DNA of 64,000 bases from Candidatus Accumulibacter proximus (lineage in GTDB: Bacteria > Pseudomonadota > Gammaproteobacteria > Burkholderiales > Rhodocyclaceae). The translations under genes and the position numbers were made by a program. Position 1 is the stretch's first letter. Each line of letters opens with the position of its first letter. A model generated the notes under the pieces. That model worked only from the letters and a program-made list of their open reading frames with translations, was not told the origin of the DNA and did no database searches. Shown here piece after piece: positions 25,471 through 33,498 of this stretch. The stretch is from contig JADJMH010000005.1 in the NCBI GenBank assembly GCA_016709675.1, positions 248,001 through 312,000 of the forward strand. The letters run 5' to 3'.

Positions 25471-26928
25471 GGCTCTATGCCGTTTCGTGTGGAAACGGAC
25501 GAGAGGCGTGTGGTTTGAGGGGGAGGTGATGTCAAGGGCGGACGCAGTCCGGGCGTAGCCGGACCCTTTACATCGCCTCCCCTCGCGTACGCTTCCTCTT
25601 TGCCGAGGGAGGCAGTCTGCCGGCCTCGGCATGGAGGACAATGGCGGCCTTTCCTCTTCCGACCGGTTCCTCGCGATTGAAACGCTGTTCACCCAGGCCC
25701 TGGGCCTCGTCGCGCCTTGGCAGGTGGATCAAGTGACCTTTACACCGGAGGCTGGACGGATCGACTTCCAGGTGAAGTTCGGCGCGGCCAGTCATGCCTG
25801 TCCCGCCTGTGGAGCAGCGGCGCAGCCGCTGCACGACCGCTTGGCGCGCTCCTGGCGGCATCTGGATTTCTTCGAGTACGAAGCCCATCTGCATGCCGAG
25901 GTACCGCGAGTCGCCTGTACCGACTGTGGCAAGGTGACGCAAATCCCTGTGCCCTGGGCGCGCGAAGGGAGTCATTTCACGCTGTTGTTCGAGGCGTTGA
26001 CGCTGATGCTGGCACCGACCATGTCGGTACTGGCGGCGGGCCGGGTGCTGCGCGTTCGCAGTCCCAGACTGTGGCGCGTCATCGAGCATCATGGCGCAGG
26101 CGCGCGCCAAGGAGAGTCATGCCGAGGTTCGTGCCGTCGGCGTCGATGAGACCGCCAGTAAGCGCGGCCAGACGTACATCGCTGTTTTCCATGATCTTGA
26201 TGCGCCACGTCTGCTGTTTGCCACGCCCGGTCGAGATAAGGCCACGCTGGGGAAGTTCGCCAGCGATCTCGCCGAGCATGGCGGCCAACCGAGCGCGATT
26301 ACCGATTTGAGCATGGACATGAGCGGTGCTTTTCAGGCGGGCGCCGCCGAGCACTTTTCCGAGGCCAAGGTCTGCTTCGACCGCTTTCACGTGGTCGCTC
26401 TGAGCAGCAAGGCGCTGGACGAGGTGCGCCGGGCCGAGGTCAAAAGTGAACCCGAACTCAAGGGCACCCGCTGGAGCCTGCAAAAGAAACCCGCCGACTG
26501 GACCGTCAAGCAAACCCAGACCATGCACTGGTTGCAGCGCTCGAATCTCAAGACCGCACGCGCTTGGCGCATCAAGGAAGCGTTGCGCGCGATCTATGCC
26601 AAGGCCACGACGCCTGATGAGGCCAAGCCCCTCTTCAAACGCTGGCTGAGTTGGGCCAGTCGCTGCCGACTCGAACCCTTCAAGCGCCTCGGCAGGACCA
26701 TCACCAAGCATCTTCCGGGCGTACTCAATGGCTTCCAGGCCGGCAAACACAATGCCCGCGTCGAGGCCATGAATCGGGCGCTTCAGGAGGCGAGAGCCCG
26801 CGCCCGCGGCTATCGCCGCGTCGAAAACTTCATCGCCATGGCCTACCTCGTCGCTGGAAAACTTACCCATTTGCCCGCCCCTCCCTTCGCCCGTTTCCTC
26901 CCCATTCCACACGGAACGGACTAAACCC
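25471..26928 (+). mobile_element. ISL3-type insertion sequence with 8-bp target duplication
   Basis: 1458 bases. Terminal inverted repeats begin GGCTCTATGCCGTTTCGTGT at the left and read GGGTTTAGTCCGTTCCGTGT from the right, about 19 of 24 matching. The direct repeat TGCAGAAT flanks it (25463-25470 and 26929-26936); eight bases is the size usual for ISL3. Excising it rebuilds the host reading frame exactly, confirming the ends. Confidence 0.9.
25631..26924 (+). pseudogene. ISL3 family transposase, frameshifted
   Basis: N-terminal zinc-binding part (HACPACGAAAQPLHD, VACTDCGKVTQIPVPW) then the DDE domain: AVGVDETASKRGQTYIAV (first Asp), TDLSMDMSGAF (second Asp region), VCFDRFHVV, and the C-terminal GFQAGKHNARVEAMNRALQEARARARGYRRVENF (Glu region). 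Around 26093 two bases appear to be missing (expected IEHHVAQARAKE), so residues 1-154 and the rest are in different frames. The IS is probably not autonomous unless this is a sequencing error. Confidence 0.8.
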
Positions 26929-27321
26929 TGCAGAATTCGCCCTGATGGGCAACCGCATTCCTCTTCTTGTTAATTTTTTCTGAAGTGGTCTTGAGCTTTG
27001 TAATCGTCTTGTGATGTTTTGTGCCCTTTGTTGCTGGAATCAATAATCTATCCATTTTTCCAGCGATGCCATTTGCCCAAACCAGGAGGCTGTCAACAAA
27101 TGCTTTGTCGAATTCGCTCTTGGATTCAAATTCATTTCGTATGGCAAATGTGGCCGCCATTTCTGCGGCGGTTGCAGCACGAACAATCGCAGCAGACGAC
27201 TCATTCCTGGAGTGCAGGCCAGTAATCTTATTCCATTGGGACTGAATTCTCTCAAGATCGGTCCTTTGTTCATACGGTTTTCTTGAGATCATGCACTTTC
27301 CTCGATGTCAATGTAACTAAT

Positions 27322-27825
27322 TCATTCAGACGACTTGCCACCGGTTATCAGACCCAACTCAAATAAGCCTTTCGGGAAAAAACCGGTCTGCCCTATAGAA
27401 AGAAAATCAACGCCACCTAGTTGCATCGCTGCCATGAATTGCGGATCTCTTTGCATGCCACCAATTGTTGAGCCACCACATTCAATGCCTAACCTATTCG
27501 CTTCAATAAATACTTGGATACCTTCTATCCAGTCTAATTGCGCGTCGATGATTTGGTGAAATACTATTTCCGTAGCAGTCCAGTCTTCTGTGCTGGAATG
27601 GCCAAGTGTGTTATCTGCCGCATCAATTATACCAGCTACATACCCCATGTAGCTTATCAGTGTGGGGTTGGATAAACTCCAAGATTGAATATTCCGCTGG
27701 AGGGTGTTATAGGCAAGCTCACCCGTCGCGTTTATAAATGGAGCAATCAAAGAAGAAATCTTTTCCGCATGTGCTTGAGCTCGAGAAAATCTTCGCCGTT
27801 CTAAGAACTTACTTAACAGACCCAT
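27322..27825 (-). CDS. cassette-borne protein of unknown function (167 aa)
   Basis: ATG 27825 is preceded by TTGGAGGCAATC, a good ribosome-binding site; earlier codons lie in the attC. No signal peptide. The sequence is helical (SRAQAHAEKISSLIAPFINATGELAYNTLQ...) with a Gly-rich tail (ECGGSTIGGM, FFPKGLFELGLITGGK). I do not recognise a family. It is the first gene of a two-gene cassette, followed 29 bases later by the HEPN-like gene, so a toxin/antitoxin or regulator/effector relation is possible but unproven. Confidence 0.6.
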   Translation of the reverse strand: MGLLSKFLERRRFSRAQAHAEKISSLIAPFINATGELAYNTLQRNIQSWSLSNPTLISYMGYVAGIIDAADNTLGHSSTEDWTATEIVFHQIIDAQLDWIEGIQVFIEANRLGIECGGSTIGGMQRDPQFMAAMQLGGVDFLSIGQTGFFPKGLFELGLITGGKSSE

Positions 27826-27843
27826 GATTGCCTCCAAAATGCG

Positions 27844-27927
27844 CGCTAACGAATAGCGTTTATCGGCCGCGCCGAAAGCACCCGGCCTAGCCGCTGGCGT
27901 ATCCGCGGCAGATAAACCTCGTTGGAC
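27844..27927 (-). repeat. attC site of type-2 IS91 unit (copy B)
   Basis: Minus strand GTCCAAC (27927-27921) to GTTAGCG (27850-27844). Nearly identical to the sites at 36231 and 22729 as far as the crossover G. Confidence 0.85.
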
Positions 27928-28194
27928 TGAAGCGCCTCGACGGCGGTACTTATGGGGATTGTAAGCGTCCCGCGCCTTGGGTCAAGCCGCGGGCATGGGT
28001 TAGACGGCTTGGCGAGAGGCAGCCGAGCGGCTTCCTGCTGTTCGCGAGGGCGTGACAGGAACGAACAGGGCGCTCTGGTAAGCCCAAGCCAGCGCGGCAA
28101 CCGTGCCTTCGGCACGCTGCCGACGAGGCATCTCCTGGCGGCCGAAACTGCCATAGAGCACACGGGAAAGGCACTCGCCAAGCGCTGGCGGTTT

Positions 28195-29352
28195 TCATGG
28201 GGGTCCGCGAACCGATGCGCTCTGCGGCGCCGCCTGACGCAGGGGCGGAATCGCCGCCGTCGGCACGAAGCGTCCCTCGTGGCAATGCGTGCAGCGCGCC
28301 CACTCGCCGCGGCCGACTCGCTGCAGGAAGTCCTCCACCGTCGCCGTGATCACCGGATCGGGTTCCGGTACCGACAAGGCCTGCCGTGCCAGGGATAGCT
28401 GTGTCGCCTTCGCCGCCGGGGCCAGCAGGCCGTAGTGCCGAATCCGCTTGAAACCGCTCGGCAAGACGTGCAGCAGGAAGCGGTCGATGAATTCCTCCGC
28501 CGACACGCTGAGCACGCGCTTGCCCGGCGTGGCGCGCACGCGGAAACGGACCGTCGTCTCGTCGATCCTGACCAGACGCTCGTTCGAGATGGCTACCCGA
28601 TGGGTATAGCGACCCAGGTATTCGAGGACCTGCTCCGGGCCGCCGAGCGGCTGTTTCGCGTAGACCACCCAGTCGTGCGCCAGCAACTGCTGGCGCAGGG
28701 CCCGCCAGACCTTCTCGTCGGCCAGCTCTGCCACCAGCGGCCGCCCTGAGCCTCGGGCTTCACTCAACGCCGCGATGAACTTGCCGCGAAAGACCCGCGA
28801 CAGCGCCTGAACCGGAAACAGGAAGCCGCGCTTCGGCGACTTCCATTCGCCCTCGGGCGTCAACGCCCCCCCGGCGACCAGGGCGTGCACATGCACATGC
28901 CGCCCGAGGTCCTGCTTCCAGGTGTGCAGGACCAGCGAGAACGCGAGCTTGCCGCCCAGCCAGCGGGGATTGGCGCCGAATTCGGTGAGGGTGGCCGACG
29001 CGACACCAAAGAGGACCTCGTAGATCACCCGCGGGCGTAGCGCGATCAGCGCATGCAGCGCGTGCGGCAGGGTGAACACCAGATGGAAATATGGCACCGG
29101 TAACAGCTCCTGGCGCCGTTTCGCCAGCCAGTGCTCCTTGGCTCGGGTCTGGCACTGCGGGCAGTGGCGGTTGCGGCACGAGTGATAGACGTGTCGCGTC
29201 ACCCCGCAGCCGTCACAGGTCTCGACGTGGCCGCCGAGGATGGCCGTGCGACAGGCGACGATCGCCCGCCAGACCTTGGCCTTAGCCGACGACAAAGCGT
29301 GCTTGGCGAGGTACGCCGGCCCGTGCCAGCGGAAGACCTCGGCCAGGGTCAC
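28195..29352 (-). CDS. IS91-type (HUH/Y2) transposase, intact
   Basis: 385 residues, GTG start 29352, 10 bases after the recombinase stop. Domains: N-terminal zinc-binding region with four Cys pairs (ETCDGCGVTRHVYHSCRNRHCPQCQ, residues about 40-65), then the Y2-type catalytic domain with the metal-binding HVHVHALVAGG (about 160) and the Tyr-containing QVLEYLGRYTHRVAISN (about 265), and a C-terminal second zinc knuckle (WARCTHCHEG, about 355). IS91 transposases are single-strand, rolling-circle enzymes that need no target duplication. No truncation is visible. Confidence 0.85.
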   Translation of the reverse strand: MTLAEVFRWHGPAYLAKHALSSAKAKVWRAIVACRTAILGGHVETCDGCGVTRHVYHSCRNRHCPQCQTRAKEHWLAKRRQELLPVPYFHLVFTLPHALHALIALRPRVIYEVLFGVASATLTEFGANPRWLGGKLAFSLVLHTWKQDLGRHVHVHALVAGGALTPEGEWKSPKRGFLFPVQALSRVFRGKFIAALSEARGSGRPLVAELADEKVWRALRQQLLAHDWVVYAKQPLGGPEQVLEYLGRYTHRVAISNERLVRIDETTVRFRVRATPGKRVLSVSAEEFIDRFLLHVLPSGFKRIRHYGLLAPAAKATQLSLARQALSVPEPDPVITATVEDFLQRVGRGEWARCTHCHEGRFVPTAAIPPLRQAAPQSASVRGPP

Positions 29353-29362
29353 TGGCGGTGGC

Positions 29363-30211
29363 TCAACTGGGCGGGTCGAGCAGGTCCAGGGGCGAGGGGT
29401 TGCCGGTCAGCTTTGAGCGTGCCAGATGCAGATAGCGCGAGGTGGTCGACAGATGACCATGGCCGAGGAGCCGGCCGATGCTGTAGAGATCGACGCCGGC
29501 TTCGAGCAGGTGCGTGGCGAAGGCATGGCGAAGACCGTGGATGCCGCCTTCGGGGGCGATGCCCGCGGCGTTGCGTGCCGCATAGTAAATCCGCTGGGCG
29601 GTCTGGATTTCCATCGGGCCGGTGCCGGCCCGGTTGGCGAACAACCAGAGCCGCGGCCGGGTGTCGCGCCAGTAGGTGCGCAAGGCGGCGAGCAGGTGCG
29701 GCGACAGCAGCGTGTAACGATCCTTGCCGCCTTTGCCCTGGCGCACCTTGAGGCACATGCGATCGGCGGCGCTCTCGATGTCCCCCACCTGCAGGGCGCA
29801 GACTTCCGAGACCCGCAAGCCGGCGGCGTAGGTGGTCATCAATAGCGTTCGCCCGCGCAGGGTTCTCGCCGAGTCGATCAGGCGCGCGACTTCCTCGCGC
29901 GAGAGGATCTGCGGCAGGCGCTGGGGCACTTTGGCCATCGGGATGTCGAAGCCGGCTTCCGGGCGCCCGAGCACCCGCCGATAGAGGAAGCGGAAGGCAC
30001 ACGAGGCTTGATTGACGCTCGCGTAAGCGAGCTTCTTGTCGCGAATCAGGTGCAGCAGGTAGGCCTGGACTTCCTCGACACGCAAGTCCGCCGGCGATCG
30101 CTGGTAGTACTTCGCCAGTTCGACCAGCGCACCGATGTAGGCTTCCTGGGTCCGTGCCGCCATTCCCCGCAGGCACATGGCGTTGCTCATTCTTTCACGC
30201 AGCTCACTCAT
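29363..30211 (-). CDS. tyrosine recombinase of type-2 unit, intact
   Basis: 282 residues from ATG 30211 with a GAGGAGAGAGTC ribosome-binding site; the frame extends upstream to 30358 but without support. The N-terminal core-binding domain (RTQEAYIGALVELAKYY...VNQASCAFRFLYRRVLG) resembles those of XerC and IntI. The catalytic residues appear in order: Arg in AAGLRVSEVCALQVGDIE, Lys in GKGGKDRYTLL, HxxR in GLRHAFATHLLEAGVD, His/Trp-position LLGHGHLSTTSRYLHLA with the Tyr nucleophile. It lacks the extra IntI-specific domain. It may help resolve, circularise or integrate the unit. Confidence 0.85.
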   Translation of the reverse strand: MSELRERMSNAMCLRGMAARTQEAYIGALVELAKYYQRSPADLRVEEVQAYLLHLIRDKKLAYASVNQASCAFRFLYRRVLGRPEAGFDIPMAKVPQRLPQILSREEVARLIDSARTLRGRTLLMTTYAAGLRVSEVCALQVGDIESAADRMCLKVRQGKGGKDRYTLLSPHLLAALRTYWRDTRPRLWLFANRAGTGPMEIQTAQRIYYAARNAAGIAPEGGIHGLRHAFATHLLEAGVDLYSIGRLLGHGHLSTTSRYLHLARSKLTGNPSPLDLLDPPS

Positions 30212-30395
30212 GACTCTCTCCTCGGTTGCTGCGGGGACGTCCCCCGCAGCCAGGAGGATCGAGGATTTGCGAGCGAGTCGGGAAGCGAGGCGTCGAGACC
30301 TCAAGCGGTCAGGGTAAGGGCGAGGACGAACGCAGGCAGCAGCGGAAGGAGAGCGCAAGGGCGCTGGGGTGTCTACGCCAGCGCAGAGCGCTTTA

Positions 30396-30465
30396 GTTCA
30401 ACGTCTGAATTCACCGGACCTTGCGCGGCTTTATGCGCAAGGTCCGGTGGAATGACGGGTTAGCG
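30396..30465 (-). repeat. attC site of the 144-aa protein cassette
   Basis: Minus strand CGCTAAC (30465-30459) to GTTGAAC (30402-30396). The arms are CACCGGACCTTGCGC and GCGCAAGGTCCGGTG, a 15-bp perfect stem, with a short loop ATAAAGCC. The gene's TAA stop lies within CGCTAAC. Confidence 0.85.
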
Positions 30466-30894
30466 AAATGTTGTGTAGCCAATGGTAACTCCGTTGGATA
30501 TTGTCTCTGCACGAATGAGGCGAACACGATGGTGGTGTTGGATTTCAAGGTGGTTGCCATCCTTCCAGGAAAGGCGAACCTCTGGCCCACCTTTACCGGC
30601 CGGTGCTTGACCACGGTTTCCATCGGCAGCGAAGAAACTTTTGGGCAGCGCGTCTTTTTTGGACGTGTCTGTGTCAGCGGTAACGATAGAGACATGGCTG
30701 TTAAAGTCAGCCGTCGCCCCGCAATCGATTTGAAAGACAACTGCCTTGAGTTTTCCGTTGGGTGAAGGCAATTGGTCAATTACCGTTGTTGCGCACATAT
30801 CTGCACTGACGCGGTGAAGAAGTGCAGCGCAGCCGCCAAACATTACGAGAACCGTGCCTACGATCCAGAGTGTGACTTTCTTCCAAGTGGCCAT
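30460..30894 (-). CDS. cassette-borne membrane-anchored protein of unknown function (144 aa)
   Basis: One N-terminal hydrophobic segment (residues about 8-25, VTLWIVGTVLVMFGGCAALL) could be a TM anchor or a lipoprotein signal with Cys22. A small extracytoplasmic domain with two further Cys (DMCATT, QIDCG) and a KLKAVVFQIDCGATADFNSHVSIV block follows. This resembles DUF5412-type/small anchored cassette proteins, but I cannot name a family with confidence. It starts just past the double attC region and ends inside the attC at 30396-30465. Confidence 0.6.
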   Translation of the reverse strand: MATWKKVTLWIVGTVLVMFGGCAALLHRVSADMCATTVIDQLPSPNGKLKAVVFQIDCGATADFNSHVSIVTADTDTSKKDALPKSFFAADGNRGQAPAGKGGPEVRLSWKDGNHLEIQHHHRVRLIRAETISNGVTIGYTTFR

Positions 30895-30902
30895 GGACGC
30901 GT

Positions 30903-30956
30903 CGCTAACGTGAAGCTAACCGGCCGCCGGAGGCCGAAGGCCGAAGGCCGGAGGGA
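30903..30956 (-). repeat. partial attC-like half site
   Basis: Next to the second tandem attC, the sequence reads (minus strand) CCGGCCTTCGGCCTTCGGCC...GGCCGGTTAGC then GTTAGCG at 30909-30903. It looks like the right half of an attC with its left half replaced by the incoming type-1 unit, leaving a fused site before the start of the 144-aa gene. Confidence 0.45.
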
Positions 30957-31073
30957 ACCCAACGAATAAGGATAGATCGTGCGAAGCCACGATCTGATCC
31001 GTTTGTTGGACGAGCCCGGTCCAACGAATAAGGATAGATCGTGCGAAGCCACGATCTGATCCGTTTGTTGGAC
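30957..31073 (-). repeat. two tandem attC copies of the type-1 IS91 unit
   Basis: A 62-base block (30963-31024 and 31025-31086) is repeated head to tail. Each copy contains the complete GTCCAAC...GTTGGAC/GTTGGGT hairpin site (30957-31011 and 31019-31073). The extra copy amounts to a minimal, gene-less cassette, or a leftover of an excision/integration cycle. Confidence 0.8.
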
Positions 31074-31317
31074 GAGCCCGGTCCGGAGCGCTGGGCGCGC
31101 CCTCTGCAAATATCTTTTTGGATTTGCCCCAAAGGCATGAACGCCGTAGGGCCGGGAGCGGGAAGTCCCGAAGTGCCGCTGCCCAGGCGGCAAAGGTTTC
31201 GCGAATGAGGCGGTTTTTGCGTCCCGGGTGCGGAATTCCGCGCGGCCGGGTCGCTCAGCTTGGGGAAACTGAAGTCCCGAACACGGTCGGACAGCGCTGA
31301 GGTCTCGGTTTACATGG

Positions 31318-32423
31318 TCAGATGGCGACCGCAACGACCGGCGTGACGGCGATAACTCCGGGCGATTTGGAGCGAATCCGCGTCCTGACGATCGTCATCA
31401 CGGCGCCACAGCACGAGCAAAGCATCGGTGGCCGCTCCTTGCGCGGTGGCTTGAAGCGGTTTGGATCGAACTTCAGCAAGAGATGCAGCAAGCCGACCAA
31501 GCGCTTGCAGTTGGCGTGCAGGAAGCCGAAATTGCGCGCGCGGCGAAAGCCCTTGGGCAGCACGTGCTGGAGAATCAGCCAGAGGAAATCAGCGCCGGTG
31601 AGCGAGCGCTTTTCCGACTTGCCGGTTTTGGCGCTGCGATAGCGGAAGCTCACCCGGCCATTCTCGCAGGCAAGGATGTCCTGTTCTGGATGACGCCGCG
31701 GTAGATGTAACGACCGAGGTAGATCAGAGCCTTCTCGCCGCTGCCAACCGATTGGCAGTGCGCCACCCATTGCCGCGGATAGCACGCCGGCAGGCCAATG
31801 CCGGCCGCCTCGATCGCCGCCAGCATCTTCGCCCGAAAGACCTTGGCTATCGCCTTCTCGTTGAACAGGTAGGTGCCGTTCTTGCCGCGCCGCTTGCGCC
31901 GCCAGCGCTGCTTCGCCTCATCGACCGCCGCCGCGGGGACGACGAGATGGACATGCGGGTGGAAGTCGAGCCGACGCGAATGCGTGTGCAGGACCGCGAT
32001 CGCCCCCGGCGTCCCCTGCAACTGCCGATCGTTCTGACTGAAACGGTGCACCGTTTCCCAGGCGCAGCGCATCAAGGAATCGAAGACGACGTCGGCGTGC
32101 GCCGCAGCGAGTCCGCGCCATTCGGCCGGCAGCGTGAAGGTCAGCAGGAAGTAGTCGGCCGGGACCAGGCGCTGCATCTGACGCTCCAGCCACTGCTGGC
32201 TCTCGTGGTGCTGGCAGTGCGGGCAAAGGCGATGGCCGCAGGAGTGCGGAACGAGGTGGTGGTGGGCACAGTCGTTGCATTGAACCTGCATCATCGGGCT
32301 GGCCGGGCTGCGGCAATCGCGCAGGGCCGAGAGGGCTTGAAGCTGCTCGAAGCTCAGCCGGTGACGAAATTGCGCCAGGAAGTCCGCTTCGAATTCGGCG
32401 ATGACAGAGCCGAGGCGGATCAT
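31318..32423 (-). pseudogene. IS91-type transposase of type-1 unit, frameshifted (copy 2)
   Basis: Same family and domains as the copy 1 gene: zinc-binding CNDCAHHHLVPHSCGHRLCPHC, HPHVHLVVPAA metal motif, YLGRYIYRGVI Tyr segment. The frame is open from 32423 to about 31690, where ATCCAGAACAGG replaces ATCCGTGAACAGG, a net one-base loss; the C-terminus is read in another frame to 31318. The break differs from that in copy 1, so an intact ancestor can be inferred from the two. Confidence 0.75.
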
Positions 32424-33355
32424 CGCGGCGTCCCCTTGGCCAGGCGATAGCGGTCCATCAGCGCGTTGATGCGGTCGATGGCGTGATGCTTGGTTTGATC
32501 CGTCAGATGGGTGTAGCGAACCGTCGTGAGAATCGAGTGATGGCCGAGAATGCTCTGAACCTCGGTGAGCTCGACGCCCGCCTCGACGAGGTGCGTGGCA
32601 TAGGCGTGGCGCAAGCTGTGTGGCGAAATGTGCTTTTTTAGACCGCAGGATTCGACCACCGCCCGCAGTGCTTTCTGAACGCCGCCGCGATCGAGCGGTG
32701 TCTTCGCTGCGCGTGCGCCCGCCAAGCCGCCGCGGCGATTGGGAAACAGCAGAACGGGATTGCGGTGGCGCTGCCAGAAACGGCGCAGAAGTTGGTGAGT
32801 AGCCGTCGGTAGCGGCACCAGGCGATCCTTGTTGCCCTTGGCATCGCGGATATGCACATGCCCGCGTGCGCCATCGATGTCGGCGACCGTCAGCCGCAAG
32901 CCTTCGCCAAGGCGCAGGCCGAGACTGTAGAGCGTGAAGAAGAAGACGCGGTAACTGAGCACCTGCGTCGCGAGAAAGATCCGCTCGGTCTCCTCGACCG
33001 TGACGATATCCGGCAAGCGCTGTGAGCGCGGCGGCTTGATCAGACCGGGTGCCACCCAGGGTTTCTTCAACACGTGCTCGTAGTGGAACTTGAGCCCGTA
33101 CAGATCGAGCTTGACCGAACTCCAGGAGTGCGTCTCGTGCAGGTCGGTGAAGTAATCCACCAGGTCGACCTCGCTCAGATCGTCGATCTGATGATCGAAG
33201 TAGTCTCCTACCCGGCGGATGGCGCGCGAATACGCCTCGATCGTCTTCGGCTGCAAGCCCCTGAGCTTCAGGTGCTTCAGGTGCAGCTCGTAGTTCTTCT
33301 CAAAATCGGTTGCTGCGACAGCTGACACGTCTTCCATCTTGCGGTAACCTCGCAT
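32420..33355 (-). CDS. tyrosine recombinase of type-1 unit, intact
   Basis: 311 residues. The N-terminal SAM-like domain (NYELHLKHLKLRGLQPKTIEAYSRAIRRVGDYF) is followed by a catalytic domain with Arg in SLGLRLGEGLRLTVADI, Lys in AKGNKDRLVPLP, HxxR in SLRHAYATHLVEAGVE and LGHHSILTTVRYTHLTDQTK, where the Tyr is the nucleophile. ATG 33355 follows an AT-rich stretch with CATAACGAATGCGAG; a second ATG lies 6 codons in. It overlaps the transposase start by 4 bases. It differs clearly from the type-2 unit's recombinase, so the two units are separate lineages with the same design. Confidence 0.85.
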   Translation of the reverse strand: MRGYRKMEDVSAVAATDFEKNYELHLKHLKLRGLQPKTIEAYSRAIRRVGDYFDHQIDDLSEVDLVDYFTDLHETHSWSSVKLDLYGLKFHYEHVLKKPWVAPGLIKPPRSQRLPDIVTVEETERIFLATQVLSYRVFFFTLYSLGLRLGEGLRLTVADIDGARGHVHIRDAKGNKDRLVPLPTATHQLLRRFWQRHRNPVLLFPNRRGGLAGARAAKTPLDRGGVQKALRAVVESCGLKKHISPHSLRHAYATHLVEAGVELTEVQSILGHHSILTTVRYTHLTDQTKHHAIDRINALMDRYRLAKGTPR

Positions 33356-33445
33356 TCGTTATGAATATCCCTCCGATGAGGGGCGAGGTCACATCTTGAC
33401 TTCAACACGACGACAGAACCGCCGTTTCCTCCGCGTAGCGGCTTC

Positions 33446-33494
33446 GTCCAACAGCGCAGCTGTTGGGCGGTCCGCTTTGAGCGTAGGGTTAGCC
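33446..33494 (-). repeat. attC site of the Mrr-like cassette
   Basis: Minus strand GGCTAAC (33494-33488) to GTTGGAC (33452-33446), 49 bases, among the shortest here. CGCTCAAAGCGGACCG and the inner CAACAGCTGCGCTGTTG hairpin are seen. Confidence 0.7.
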
Positions 33495-33498
33495 CGCT

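Larger units (their letters stand above)
25359..27292 (-). pseudogene. HEPN-like cassette gene split by an ISL3-type insertion sequence
   Basis: The 5' part is 25359-27292 minus the insertion: codons 1-121 lie at 26929-27292, and removing the IS (25471-26928) and one 8-bp target copy restores an uninterrupted 155-residue frame that continues NPDEAREIIDLSREFINNL and ends KEKKR at a TAA inside the attC. The reconstructed protein is all-helical and contains R-N-A-V-A-H, the R-x4-H signature of HEPN ribonuclease-type domains, with an N-terminal AAEMAATFAIRNEF helix. It starts 30 bases after the 167-aa gene in the same cassette, with a GAGGAAAG ribosome-binding site. As it stands it would end CRV after entering the IS. 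Confidence 0.8.
27850..30401 (-). mobile_element. IS91-type unit, type 2, copy B (both genes intact)
   Basis: 2552 bases, bounded by TTGAAC next to the attC at 30396-30465 on the right and by its own attC on the left. It is the only copy with both genes open, so it is the reference for the family and the candidate for an active element. Non-coding parts: 30212-30395 (promoter side) and 27928-28194 (after the transposase); no genes seen there. Confidence 0.85.
31025..33451 (-). mobile_element. IS91-type unit, type 1, copy 2
   Basis: 2427 bases in the array direction: TTGGACGAAGCC right after the Mrr-cassette attC, recombinase, transposase, then its attC. Nearly identical to copy 1 (19454-21882). 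The recombinase is intact here; the transposase is frameshifted at a different place from copy 1. Confidence 0.8.

Noticed and set aside
30957..31086. Tandem 62-bp repeats considered as a CRISPR array
   Set aside because: Only two copies, no unique spacers between them, no cas genes. Each contains a complete attC hairpin.
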